Part shown: piece after piece, positions 25,195-35,440 of the stretch
Layout: every line of letters begins with the position of its first letter
Numbering within the stretch: position 1 is the first letter of the stretch
Assembly (NCBI GenBank): GCA_949825065.1
Contig: OX463845.1
Location: 21,508,692 to 21,572,691 of the forward strand
Reading direction: 5' to 3'
Origin: Odontocerum albicorne
Lineage: Eukaryota; Arthropoda; Insecta; Trichoptera; Odontoceridae
Length of the DNA stretch: 64,000 bases
Translations under genes and position numbers: made by a program
The notes under the pieces: model-generated
What the model was told of the DNA's origin: nothing
The model's input: only the letters and a program-made list of their open reading frames with translations
Databases searched by the model: none

Positions 25195-25345
25195 TTCCAA
25201 CTCCGTGATTACAGGTTCAACTCGTTGGTACCTGGATTTTTTAAAATGGTTTCCACTCTGGTTTTCACTTAAGATTTGTTTAGTTAGATATAGAGAGTTG
25301 CCACGTGGCAATAAGTTGAACTGTATACAACGAAAGTGTAAAAGA
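25195..25345 (+). mobile_element. SINE fragment (B box to 3' tail)
   Basis: It contains 'caggttcaactcgttggtac', an A-rich stretch, 'gttttcacttaagatttgtt', 'gagagttgccacgtggcaat', and the end 'tgtatacaacgaaagtgtaa'. The A-box half is decayed. The minus-strand frame across it is not a gene. Confidence 0.65.
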
Positions 25346-25349
25346 CAAT

Positions 25350-26255
25350 TTTAGCTTATTTTAGATTGTAAATTGGTTACAGTAATCGAAAGAAAAAAAT
25401 GTTTTTCTAAAAACAAAATATATAGTTTCTCTCGACTAAGGTTCAAAAGTTTCCGGCCTGGACAAGTTGGAGAGAGTATATGGACGAATACCATGTAGAC
25501 AGCATCTAAATTTCGTTCAATTTCAGCCGGGTTTTTTTCTTTCTTTTGAAAGAAAGTTGATAACCACACTACATTCAATTTTTAACATTTCAAAATATAA
25601 ATAAAAAACAGGTCCTCTATCTGCTCTAGTAGACGTCCTTCTGAGGGTAGAGGAATCAATTTTGAACTGCAATATCGCCTGACCGTACACAGAACAGGTG
25701 GGCACATCCTGCGTGGTATACTCGTATGTCCATACACGCTCTAACTTCTTCAATTCAGAGGGACCAGACCAGACGGTAAAGGTTCTGATGCTGCTAGTTC
25801 AAATATTCCGTTCCACAGTATTGTCTATTATGATATTCTGTAAAATGCCGGAATTTTAGCTTCTCCACTTTTCATCCGTTAGGATGTTCTCGCGATATAT
25901 AAAAATGTGATTTAATTTGGGAAGGATGGCAAATACTGAATTATTATTTGTTTTGAAGTTTAAAGGTTTCTATTTCAATCTTAAAATAACCCATTCATTA
26001 AATCTGAAGAAAAAAACAAATAACGAAACATGGTGGAATGAAATATGTGTAGCTAGTCTTAATTCGAGCTTTTGCATCGTTGTATCAGTCTGATTCACTG
26101 ATTATAATTATCGTTTATAGTAAATATGGTGTATCTTGGATCTTAAAAAAATTAAAAACTAAGTAAATCTGAGAAAAAAATATTTTAATAAAATAAGTAC
26201 ACGAAATTTCTTGAATCTCGAAAAAAATCGGCAGCTATTTTATTATACTTAAATA
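25350..26255. other. Intergenic DNA
   Basis: No gene was recognised. Minus-strand frames at 25351-25578 and 25523-25753 overlap in different phases and have no domain. A footprint octamer lies at 25719. Confidence 0.4.
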
Positions 26256-26257
26256 CA

Positions 26258-26800
26258 TACCATCACGTCGTTTCCTTGTCGAGATATGCAGGGAGAACAG
26301 CGCGCAAAACTTTCCTATCGCGACACACATCTTTCGTCTCCTCTGCATCCATACACCATCTCATTACACCTACTATAATATTTTTCTGACCTTTAACATT
26401 CTCTTCTTTTAAAATATCATTCACTCGATCCACAAATATAGTTCTTGGTCATCCTCTTCCACTGCATATTTGTGTTATTAAAAATTCTTCGTGCATTCAT
26501 TATATATGCCCAAACCATCTCAGAATGCCTTTCTTTATCTTACTTTATGTATCAGATGTCTTAAGTTCCTATTTAACTCATTCCGTATTCTGACATACAT
26601 TATAACCCCGTGTATGTCACAATACGGAATTAATTAAATCTACTTCTCAGTGCACGCATTTCTACATTTATTCGGCTACTTTGCAGATTTTCCCGGTATT
26701 TTTACTGACTGAAAGTTGAAAAATAACTGAATTATACAGCTAAACTACCCAGCAAGTTATTGGACATACTCATACAGGTTGGACTCAAATCATATTTATC
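26258..26800 (-). mobile_element. LINE 3' region ('HD' family), minus strand, with internal hairpin
   Basis: Minus-strand fragments 'NVEMRALRS', 'MVWAYIMNARRI', 'RCNEMVYGC' and the terminal 'RQGNDVM' place it at the C-terminal third of the LINE ORF. There are many stops. A 19-base inverted repeat with one mismatch (26580-26598 and 26612-26630, 'attccgtattctgacatac') lies within it and may be a secondary duplication. Confidence 0.55.
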
Positions 26801-27699
26801 GTATCGCTACTTTAGCGCTTTCACTCAAATATCAACATACACATATACCAGATCGCTAAAATCCTAAAACCCGTGTTACCAGTGTTTGATTTGATCTAAG
26901 GGAAACGGTTTTTAATAACTTAATTATAGATGAAATTCAACATTGACTTAAAACTCGTAGACATTTTAACAATCTGAATATTAATTAATAAATTTAAAAA
27001 AAACAGCAATTCGTAAGGCCGATAAAGAATGCTATTTTTAATTATTTCCCGGAACAATCATTATATTATGCTAGTACATTCGTTGATAATATCACAAACC
27101 ATGTCGTAAATCCCTTCGCCTACATGAAATTCGTAAGTGATTATATTATATTATACAAATGCAAATCAAATAATAAATATTTTTTTTTGATTAAGTAAAT
27201 TATAAGCGCCCTTATACTTACATCCTTGATTAAAAATCGAAAACTTGTATTAGATTATCGTAGCTGTTTTTAATAAAACCTCTTGTAGATTACCATTCCG
27301 ACACCAAATTTTATTATGTAATTCACGACAGTTTATTTTACATAATATGTGTTATATAAAAACAACAGCACACAAGACAAGTTAATTCAAATACTTAAAA
27401 CTATTGACAAAATTACAACAAATATTTTAAAGTAACATGAAGATACAATAAAACAGTATTAATGTAACTATGTATGTAACTATAAAGTAAATGTTTGAAT
27501 ATTTATAAATTATATATATTTAAGTTCAGAACACGTGTTTTATATAGAAAAAAGTTAGTTGTATGATTTAATTGTTTCATCAAGGCGTTAATTGAAGGTT
27601 GTTAATACGAATATTGATATTATTTTAACGTACATTACTATCAATTCAATCATTTTAGGGAGCTGAATAATCTAACGAATCTTAAGCACGCAGAACAGT
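26801..27699. other. AT-rich intergenic DNA
   Basis: Nothing was recognised. Confidence 0.4.
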
Positions 27700-27701
27700 A
27701 T

Positions 27702-27831
27702 CTTTCTTAAGAAATCGGTCGGCCATAATCGGCTAACTTCGGCTTTGTAGAGCGTCGTCTCTGTCATTCATACGTTTTGAGTTTAAGCCCGATGATTATT
27801 ACTTGCCGCCGGGTACTGTAGCTTGTAGTAC
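27702..27831. mobile_element. Rearranged second copy of the 20.2-kb foldback MITE
   Basis: It shares 'ggccataatcggctaacttc' and the following 'ggctttgtagagcgtcgtct' with the left arm at 20.28 kb, and ends with 'ttacttgccgccgggtactg' like the right end. The middle and most of one arm are deleted. Its ends help define the family terminus. Confidence 0.8.
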
Positions 27832-27963
27832 AATGCTTACATACTCGTAATAAGAATTATTGAATTTGTCGAGAATTTTCACGGATAGTAATATTTAAAA
27901 AAATAACGAACACATGGGTTTACTTGTAACACGAGATGCAAGTTGCTTAGCAACATAAAAAAA

Positions 27964-28050
27964 TCCACATATTGATTGATTCAGGGTTACTCAACTCCAA
28001 AGGTAAAGTATTGTCCTTTGTAATTGAGTAACATTGCATCAATATGTGGA
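27964..28050. repeat. Imperfect inverted repeat, about 87 bases
   Basis: 'tccacatattgat' pairs with 'atcaatatgtgga', and 'gttactcaa' with 'ttgagtaac', then 'aaagg' with 'ccttt' around a short loop. It may be a small MITE or a hairpin. No duplication of flanks was noticed. Confidence 0.7.
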
Positions 28051-28372
28051 ATTATATGGAAAAGTAAACACTGACTATGATGCCTACAAAAGTTATCTTA
28101 AGGAGTGTTTTTGAAACAACAATCCGATGTTACGGCATTAATTATTTATAATGGTTATGACTCGAGTAGATTTTTATCTTACAATTTTTTTCATTCGTGT
28201 GTGTTGAGTAGGTGAATTATACGAGTATTTATAAATACTCGAACATATTTTTTCTTGTATATGTTCCAAGCGTGGGATACGGTCCTGGAACTTCTGAGCC
28301 CTGGTATGTTGTGTGCTTGTATGTATAGTAGTATGAATGTAGTTCTTTCTGGTAGTAATTTTGTTTGAGTAA

Positions 28373-30733
28373 TTGAAACATCTTAATTTATTGTATTTAC
28401 TCGCACTCTGGTTATACTTGAATACCTGGTTTAAGCTTCCAAAAAGGAGGTTGTATACCTGGAAGTCACCTCAAGATGGAACTATCTATGATGTCGTGAG
28501 AAACCAAATTGATTATATCTTGGTGGACCAACGATACAGAAATTCTGTAAAAAGGGTTGTTACATACCCTGGTGCTGACATTGGATCTGACCATGTGCCA
28601 TTGGTGGCCAACGTGGAACTGAGTTTAAAGAAAATAAAGAAGCCCAAACCGTCAACTCGAACGGACATGTCAAAGTTACAGGTTGATGTAGTTAGAGGTG
28701 AGGTCTCGCAGGCAATCAACAATGGGATAAGACAACTCCCTCGTGATCCATCTGTAGAAATACAAGCGCAGTGGGATGGATTCAAAGACATCCTTTGTAA
28801 AGCTTGTGAGACTCATTTGAAAGCTGATAGACAAATAAGAAAGAAGAATTGGATGACAGATCGCATCCTGAACTTGATGGACGAAAGGCGTAAATACAAA
28901 AATAGAGAGACACAATATAAAAGATTACAAAGGACAATAAGAAATGAAGTGAAGAAGGCTAAGGAGGAGTGGATGAATTCACAGTGTGAGGAACTGGAAA
29001 TGTATAACCGTAGCCACAACGCATTTAAGCTACACAAGAAACTCAAAGAAATGACAGGTACTGCGAGAAAGAGCACTCCATCATGTTTGGTCGACGACTC
29101 CAACAAACTTATATTGGATGATAAAGAAATTTTGCAAACATGGGAAAAATACATCTGTGATGCATTTAAAGATAATAGACCTGATACCGATATTTCCGCA
29201 GATTTATATGGACCACCAATAATAAAATCTGAAGTTCTTCATGCGATACAGACTTCGGACAACCGTAAAGCATGCGGCCCGGACAGCATCCCAGTCGAGG
29301 TGTTGAAGCTTATTGATGATGACAACATTAACTATCTATTGAAATTTTTTAACGCAATATATGACACGGGGAATTTACCCCAAGACTGGTTGAAATCCAC
29401 CTTTGTGACGTTACCTAAAAAGCAACACCCTAAAAAATGCGGAGATTACAGATTGATTAGTCTTATGAGCCATGTCTTGAAACTGTTTCTTAAGATAATT
29501 CATGCCAGAATACGTAGTAAATGTGAGCAGGACTTGGACCATACTCAATTTGGCTTCAGGAATGCGTTTGGAACACGTGAAGCACTATTGGCTGTAAACG
29601 TATTAATACAAAAGTGTCGAGATCAAAGAAAGGAAGTAGTTGCATGCTTTATTGACTACGAGAAGGCATTTGACAGGGTAAGACATACTGACTTAATGAG
29701 AATGCTTGCCGATTGCAACATTGATACTAAAGATCTGAATTTTATTAAGAACCTCTACTGGTTCCAGACAGCCGAAATAAGACAGGGATGCGAGAATTCG
29801 AATGCAATTGCTATCCAACGAGGCGTAAGACAGGGTTGTATCCTGTCTCCATTGTTATTCAATTTATATTCTGACCATGTCTTTAAAAGATCCCTCAGCA
29901 GCACCGATAAAGGTTTGAAGATTAATGGCGTTATGATAAACAATATCAGATATGCGGATGACACCGTTTTACTAGCCGAAAGCGTCAATGATCTCCAGGA
30001 CCTTCTTAATCTTGTTGACGAGTCCGGTGAAAGAGTGGGTCTTACAATAAATGTCAGTAAAACCAAGTGGATGACATTCGGGCGGTTGGATTACAGTGGG
30101 TCAGTGTTGCGTTTGAACGGCCGTAGCGTCGAAAGGGTGGAGAAATTCAGATACCTCGGCAACATACTCACGCAGTCTCTCGACCCGGATGTGGAAATCA
30201 GGTGCAGAATTGAGGCAGCAAGAACTGCATTTAATAAAATGAAGTCGCTCTTCTGTGATGACAACTTAAATTTGAAACTCCGTCAGAGGATGATTAGATG
30301 CTATGTGTGGTCTGTTTTATTGTACGGTTGTGAAACATGGACCTTGAAAGTCCAGGCAATGAACAGACTGGAAGCATTTGAAATGTGGTTGCATCGTCGA
30401 ATGCTCAAAATTCCCTGGACAGACATGGTGACAAATACCGAAGTCCTGAGGCGAGCTAGAGCTGACAGGGAGTTGTTGTCCACTATAAAAGTTAGAAAGA
30501 TTTCATATCTGGGTCACGTGCTGCGTGGAGAGAAGTACCACTTGCTCCAGCTTATATTGAAGGGGAAAATCGAGGGACACCGGGGGGCCGGAAGAAGACA
30601 GATGTCCTGGCTGCGGAATGTGAGGGAGTGGACCGGCATCCGGAGTGCAGAGGAACTGTTCCGGGCGGCTCAGGACCGAGACGGATTCGCCGAAGTGATC
30701 GCCAACGTTAGGGGGACCCAACAGGGCACTTAG
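28373..30733 (+). CDS. RTE-like endonuclease/reverse transcriptase, N-truncated
   Basis: The first dozen residues come from host flank; the element begins at about residue 13. The end of an APE-type endonuclease is visible ('KRRLYTW', 'NQIDYILVD', 'GADIGSDHVPL', residues about 24-80). A charged linker with 'NWMTDRILNLMDERR' follows at about 160-175. The RT spans about 260-600, with 'ACGPDSIPVEVLK', 'FIDYEKAFDRV', 'GVRQGCILSPLLFN' and the catalytic box 'YADD' near residue 528. The C-terminal region has 'YLGNILTQ', 'YGCETW', 'RRMLKIPW' and 'YLGHVLRGEKY'. It copies element RNA at nicked target DNA. The catalytic Asp pair is intact, but the missing 5' half rules out autonomous activity. Confidence 0.88.
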   Translation: MKHLNLLYLLALWLYLNTWFKLPKRRLYTWKSPQDGTIYDVVRNQIDYILVDQRYRNSVKRVVTYPGADIGSDHVPLVANVELSLKKIKKPKPSTRTDMSKLQVDVVRGEVSQAINNGIRQLPRDPSVEIQAQWDGFKDILCKACETHLKADRQIRKKNWMTDRILNLMDERRKYKNRETQYKRLQRTIRNEVKKAKEEWMNSQCEELEMYNRSHNAFKLHKKLKEMTGTARKSTPSCLVDDSNKLILDDKEILQTWEKYICDAFKDNRPDTDISADLYGPPIIKSEVLHAIQTSDNRKACGPDSIPVEVLKLIDDDNINYLLKFFNAIYDTGNLPQDWLKSTFVTLPKKQHPKKCGDYRLISLMSHVLKLFLKIIHARIRSKCEQDLDHTQFGFRNAFGTREALLAVNVLIQKCRDQRKEVVACFIDYEKAFDRVRHTDLMRMLADCNIDTKDLNFIKNLYWFQTAEIRQGCENSNAIAIQRGVRQGCILSPLLFNLYSDHVFKRSLSSTDKGLKINGVMINNIRYADDTVLLAESVNDLQDLLNLVDESGERVGLTINVSKTKWMTFGRLDYSGSVLRLNGRSVERVEKFRYLGNILTQSLDPDVEIRCRIEAARTAFNKMKSLFCDDNLNLKLRQRMIRCYVWSVLLYGCETWTLKVQAMNRLEAFEMWLHRRMLKIPWTDMVTNTEVLRRARADRELLSTIKVRKISYLGHVLRGEKYHLLQLILKGKIEGHRGAGRRQMSWLRNVREWTGIRSAEELFRAAQDRDGFAEVIANVRGTQQGT

Positions 30734-30745
30734 AAGAAGAAGAAG
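28409..30745 (+). mobile_element. RTE-clade LINE, 5'-truncated, with 10-bp target-site duplication
   Basis: The insertion is bounded by exact 10-base repeats ACTCGCACTC (28399-28408 and 30746-30755). It begins inside the endonuclease domain and ends with a short 3' UTR and an (agaag)n-like tail after the stop at 30733. The truncated body is otherwise open over more than 770 codons, with no stop. Truncation and a target duplication are what target-primed reverse transcription leaves. It may be a fairly young copy. Confidence 0.88.
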
Positions 30746-30759
30746 ACTCGCACTCATTT

Positions 30760-31195
30760 TGAGTTATACTCGTATGTTGTTAATAATTTAACGATCGAGA
30801 TCGACCGTACATTGTACACATAAATACGAGTAGATAATCATACTTAGTATTTTTTTCACAAATATATTTTAAAACTTTGCACTGCTAAATCCTTCTTCCG
30901 GGTGTGTCGGTAGTACACCACTGTTTGTAAATTTCATAAGGTTAAACATATTTCATAAAAGTTTGTGAATCTCTGATCCATAACTTAGGTATGTACTATG
31001 TTTATTAATACAAGTATCTATTATCAAGTTTATTGTCACATCAAAGTCATGTGTAAAATCAATTAGAATGCTGAGTTATCTTGAAACAGTGTTTCTCAAA
31101 CGTTTTAAAATATAGCCCTAAAAACGAAATTATAGCAACTATGCTAAAATTGGCATTTAAACACTGGAAAACTTTTAAACTCGAATACATATTAT
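30760..31195. other. Intergenic DNA
   Basis: No gene was seen. Two footprint octamers in opposite orientation lie 58 bases apart (30767 and 30825). Confidence 0.4.
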
Positions 31196-31199
31196 TAAA

Positions 31200-31620
31200 A
31201 AAGTGATGAAAGTAATATAAATGCGATAGACATGAGAGCATTAGGTACATAGAACGTGTGGAAAAACAATTTACGGGGATATTTATAAAGAATGCGGATC
31301 GAAAGAATGTGCAATGCTTAAGATGAAGAAAGGAACATTGAGAAGATGGTTCGGCCACATAAAAAGAGTGAATGGTGAATGATTTACAAGTAATATAGAA
31401 GGTACGAAAAATTTGAGTATCTAGAAAAACTTGGCACGAACATATGAATCAAATTCTGAAAGAAGGAAGAGAGAAAAGTCCTTATAAAAGGAGCTATGCC
31501 TGATTATATGTATGAATGTGGTGGATGCAATCGATGTCTGCCGGAATAAAAAAACGAAGATCTGTTCTCTTTTATTACCGCAACAGGGACATAGCGTGAT
31601 GAAGATGATTCATGTATTTG
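31200..31620 (+). mobile_element. Decayed LINE 3' fragment ('HD' family), plus strand
   Basis: Broken plus-strand frames give 'INAIDMRALG', 'TLRRWFGHIKRVNGE' and, near the end, 'PQQGHSVMKM', matching consecutive C-terminal blocks of the family. Frameshifts and stops are frequent. Confidence 0.55.
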
Positions 31621-31765
31621 AGCTCAAATGTTAAATAACGATAAGACAACTTAGAATATAAACTGATGGAATCGATAAGTTTTAAGAACGATATAATCGC
31701 ACGAGAATAGAAATTGAAAATAGCAAAAATCTACGAAGTTTTTCTTCCAAAAAGTGTTTACCACA

Positions 31766-31929
31766 AAAACTATTTATTGTCAGCCCGTTGATTGTATCAC
31801 AATGACATAACTATTTATTGTCAGACCGTTGATTGTATCACAATGACAAAACTATTTATTGTCAGACCGTTGATTGTATCACAATGACAAAACTATTTAT
31901 TGTCAGACCGTTGATTGTATCACAATGAC
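31766..31929. repeat. 41-bp tandem repeat, four units
   Basis: 'ctatttattgtcagaccgtt' plus 'gattgtatcacaatgacaaaa' occurs four times at a 41-base period. The first unit has cagcccg instead of cagaccg. Confidence 0.93.
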
Positions 31930-32500
31930 AAAGTCCTACTAATATGATACACATCAATAATATTTCTCAGATGATTGAGAAAAAACATTTCAATTATTTA
32001 TAATGGTTATGAATTTCCCAATAATAGGATATAACAAATAAATGCCAAGTAGGGAAGATTACGCGGAGCGAATGAAGATTAGAAAATATAAGTCTGCTAT
32101 GGCATTACTTCAAACGTTATTGTCAAATGAAAAAACTTAATTAAAACTAAATCGAACATTTAATGTCATGTTTACGCAGTTAAATACCATAAACTTTCAT
32201 TATCTAGTCCCGTAGGTAAGATATTGCATTCAACGATACGTTTATTTGTTACTCTTGGGACAGAAACTCTTTCCTATTCCAAAAAAAAAATCAAAACTCA
32301 TTATTTTATATGAAAACGGCCTATTAATATGTACGAAAATACGAATATATACGAGTATAAAGATTAAATAAAAACTTTAACAGAAAACTTAAATTTTCTT
32401 TAACGTAACATAGTATTGTACAATACATAATAATAATAATATGACAATTTATTTGTGCCGTTAGAGATCCCACCACTGTCCTCAACTTGAATAATTCAAT
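31930..32500. other. Intergenic DNA
   Basis: No gene was recognised. Confidence 0.4.
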
Positions 32501-32541
32501 TACCATTCAAGCAAATCTTATCTTATCAAATCTTATCTCAT

Positions 32542-32593
32542 TAAAATTTTAGTCACTTTAAAAATGTGCTTTTTTAAAGTGACTAAAATTTTA
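32542..32593. repeat. Perfect hairpin, about 23-bp arms and 5-base loop
   Basis: 'taaaattttagtcactttaa' plus 'aaa' (32542-32564) is followed by loop tgtgc and its reverse complement (32570-32593). Outer partial complementarity (ttatctca at about 32532 with tgagataa at about 32611) extends the structure. It may be a tiny MITE of about 130 bases. No small RNA evidence is available. Confidence 0.85.
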
Positions 32594-32699
32594 TCGCAAA
32601 ATATAGTTGAGATAAAAATCACAATTTTATCAAAATTAATTCAATACTGTGTCAACATCAAATTCTGAAAGCGTTTCCCATGGCGCGTCCCCTTGGAAG

Positions 32700-32738
32700 T
32701 GACGTCATCCCAGGGATGAGTCATTATTGCTTGACTCA
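32700..32738. promoter_or_regulatory. CRE plus two AP-1-like sites
   Basis: The palindromic CRE TGACGTCA is at 32700-32707. TGAGTCA at 32717-32723 and TGACTCA at 32732-32738 are AP-1-type sites. Three bZIP-type sites in 39 bases is unusual in this AT-rich background. No gene start is visible nearby, so a function is only a guess. Confidence 0.25.
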
Positions 32739-32739
32739 A

Positions 32740-34205
32740 TTTCGCAACATATTTTAGACAATAATATCATACGCAATATTCCCTTTATTTTTTTACTTCT
32801 TGCACAGAATAAAATATTTCTAAATTTATCTTGGATTTGAATCGACCATCACAAAATTAAATCAACTGGTCACCTAACTTGATTGTTTTCACCAAAATAT
32901 CCCAAGTCCGTTTACAAAAATTCGATGAAGGAGTAAGGTGTCCCAATCGGACCGATACTCCGAGCAAAAACCATCAACAGTGTTGATTGTTTGATAAACG
33001 TCAATAAACATTGCAAAGGTACTAGTATTTGTATTCGTGAGCAACATTTTTGTTTGTACAAATATTATGGTTGACCAAGGTAAGACCTAAATCTACGCAA
33101 TATATCAGTGATCATTCCTGTCGGTACCTAAAGTTTTTTGTTCTTTGGTGACCACAAATTCCTAGCAGAAAATAGCATTTGTTTATGATAAAATGAAACA
33201 GAGGAAACTGTACATATCCTCTATTTTCCGATCACTCAGTCCTCGTATCACTTGGACTATATTGCAAAAGGGTTAATTTCCAAAGTTTCCAGTTTTTATA
33301 TGCAATATTTTTAAAAGGCTTTATGGTCATAATAAGAATGAATGTAATCAATGATGATATTTATAATGAGAATGGTAGCCACAATAAGACAAGAAAAAAA
33401 ACCACACATAGAAGAGTTGTAGGATACAAAATTATCACAGATGATCAACGTCGGATTCAATACAAATCTTTGGGGGTCGAGACATTCACGTTACAAATGT
33501 TTTTTTGCGATCAATAAATTAATGAAATCACACATATTTTTGACGAAATTTAAATGTCACTCGTAACGTTTATATTCATACTCAGCCGTTGAAATATATA
33601 CGAAGAAAACGTTTAGTAATTTAAAGGACAAAAGAGCTTCTGTCCAAAAAAAGCTATTTTAATATTAGTTCCGTTGCGTGACTAGTTGCAATAGGATTAA
33701 ACGAGTGCCACGCTGATAGGTATCAGGAGTGCGATATCATGGGACCTGCTACCAGCCACCAGCCAGTGCAAAGGCCGAAGTGTAATGTATTCAGCATTCA
33801 GCGTTCACGATGGTAAGTCGGGAGTGGGAAGGGGCCAGCCACCAAGATCACGCAGGGTCAATTTAATTTTCAAAATTTAATTTAAAACTCATACTTAGTG
33901 TGCCAAATTCGCAATACATTAATTGCAAGTCTACCCGCGTGAATTTGTGGAAGAGTGAAAATATGTAATCAAAAGGTTTATGCTCCGAATGTGGATGGTG
34001 AATATCTTTACCAAAAATACTTCCTGATATTTTTGCATGTACTATATAATATAGTAAAATAACTGTACTGGATTTCATCAGCCGCAAAAGGGATATTATA
34101 AGGTGACATTTTATGCCATAACGAATCTTAGCACACTTAAAGTGACTCGGGTCACTAAACAGCCATAGAAATATATCGTTATAGACGATGTCCCGTTGGT
34201 ACACA
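32740..34205. other. Intergenic DNA
   Basis: No gene was recognised. A GC-richer patch at 33,690-33,850 ('ctaccagccaccagccagtg') is unassigned. The minus-strand frame 33863-34204 has no domain. Confidence 0.4.
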
Positions 34206-34214
34206 TTAAAAAAA

Positions 34215-34360
34215 AGGGTTATAGGTCGATTTTACTTAAGCCTCTTTAACATCTGTCTAGCTGGTTAGGAGAGAATTCTAAATGTAGCGATAAACCCGCC
34301 AGGTTTACTGTACTCGTATAACCTACATACCACATATAACGAAAGTACTCGTATAATATA
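34215..34360 (+). mobile_element. SINE 3' half containing two footprint octamers
   Basis: The body motif 'gattttacttaagcctcttt', a degraded 'ggttaggagagaa' and 'gataaacccgccagg' align with other SINE tails. Where other copies read 'tgtactgtatacaacg', this one reads 'tactgta' + CTCGTA + 'taac' at 34311. A second 'aacgaaagta' + CTCGTA + 'taat' follows at 34346, where others read 'aacgaaagtgtaat'. Both differences fit 6-base insertions at TA. Confidence 0.6.
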
Positions 34361-34602
34361 AAGCAATAGAATAGGACACAATTTATGATACAATGTAATC
34401 ATTTTGGCTTCGCTATATTTAAAATTAAAAGGTTTCTAATTCAATTCCCGATGGTACTCGTAGTGATACAAAGTTGTTCCAGTCTGTTTTTTAATGAAAC
34501 AGTAATATACATATACGAGTACAACCAAAGAATGCCACAAATTTCACCTCGCGTTATTTTTTTCCTTCGGATCAATATACCACATTTACTTCCAAAGGAA
34601 TA

Positions 34603-34822
34603 TGACCTCCGTTGGTAAATCACCTATAGCCTAGTTGGTAAACCACCTATATTCCAGCTTGGGTTTTATGGGTTCGATTTCCATTGGTGCCCGTATTAAA
34701 AAAAAAGAGGACTAGTCTGGTTTTAAATTGACGCCTCTATAACATCTATCTGGTTGGTTGTAAGAGATTGCCACGTGGCAATATGTCCGCCAAGTTGCAC
34801 TGTATACAACGAAAATGTAATA
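34603..34822 (+). mobile_element. tRNA-derived SINE with duplicated head, abutting a mariner
   Basis: The tRNA-like head is partly duplicated ('gacctccgttggtaaatcac', then 'gcctagttggtaaaccacc'). A B box 'gggttcgatttcc', an A-rich stretch, 'ttggttgtaagagattgcc' and the tail 'tgtatacaacgaaaatgtaa' follow. The mariner at 34825 inserted into the TA at the end of its tail. Confidence 0.8.
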
Positions 34823-34824
34823 TA

Positions 34825-35438
34825 CTAGGTTAGTCAAAAAGTTTTGAAAGCGGAAATGAAAATACATTTTTTTTGGGGGGAAATCACTTTTATTGCTCAG
34901 TATAGTCTCCCATAAGATCAATACACTTGGTCCAACGATCTTCCAACTTTGTTGTCCCATCACGGAAGTGACTTTCTGGAAGGCCTGCAAAATACTCCTC
35001 TACGACGGCTATAACCTCTTCGTTTGATGAAAAATGCTTTCCACGAAGGAATTTTTTGAGGTGTGAGAACAGCCAGAAGTCAGAGGGAGCTAAATCTGGC
35101 GAATAGGGTGGATGCTGCAACAATTCGTACCCCAATTCACTGATTTTGGCGATGGTTTTTTGAGCTGTGTGAGCAGGTGCATTGTCTTGATGAAAAATTA
35201 TTTTTTTCTTCTGCAAACCGGGTCTTTTTTCACATTTTTTTTCATCCAACTGGTCCAAAAGGTCACAATAATAATCAGAGTTGATTGTCTTACCAGTTTG
35301 GAGATAATCTATCAATAAAATTCCTTTTGCATCCCAAAAACCTGACGCTAACACCTTCTTGGCCGATTTCTGCACACGAAATTTTGGTTTTTCTACTGCT
35401 CCATAGATGTCGCTTTCAAAACTTATTGACTAACCTAT
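34825..35438 (-). mobile_element. Internally deleted mariner, TIRs and TA duplications retained
   Basis: TIRs 'ctaggttagtcaaaaagttt' (34825) and the complement of 'ataggttagtcaataagttt' (ending 35438) are flanked by TA at 34823-34824 and 35439-35440. The 614-base element keeps the transposase N-terminal few codons and its C-terminal half, so both HTH motifs and the first catalytic Asp are gone. It can be mobilised only in trans, if at all. Confidence 0.9.
34890..35375 (-). pseudogene. Mariner transposase C-terminal half
   Basis: The catalytic second and third Asp lie in 'IIFHQDNAPAHT' and 'YSPDLAPSDFWLF'; the stop is normal after 'CIDLMGDYTEQ'. Upstream, in the same frame, 'EKPKFRV' of the N-terminus joins directly to 'QKSAKKVLASGFWDAKG'. 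The internal deletion of roughly 170 codons is therefore in frame at the joint. The ATG itself is out of phase. The first Asp and the DNA-binding domain are absent. Close to the irritans-type mariners by its motifs. Confidence 0.85.
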
Positions 35439-35440
35439 TA

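Noticed and set aside
28513..30757. Several minus-strand frames of 60-113 codons
   Set aside because: They are antisense shadows of the intact RTE reverse-transcriptase frame.
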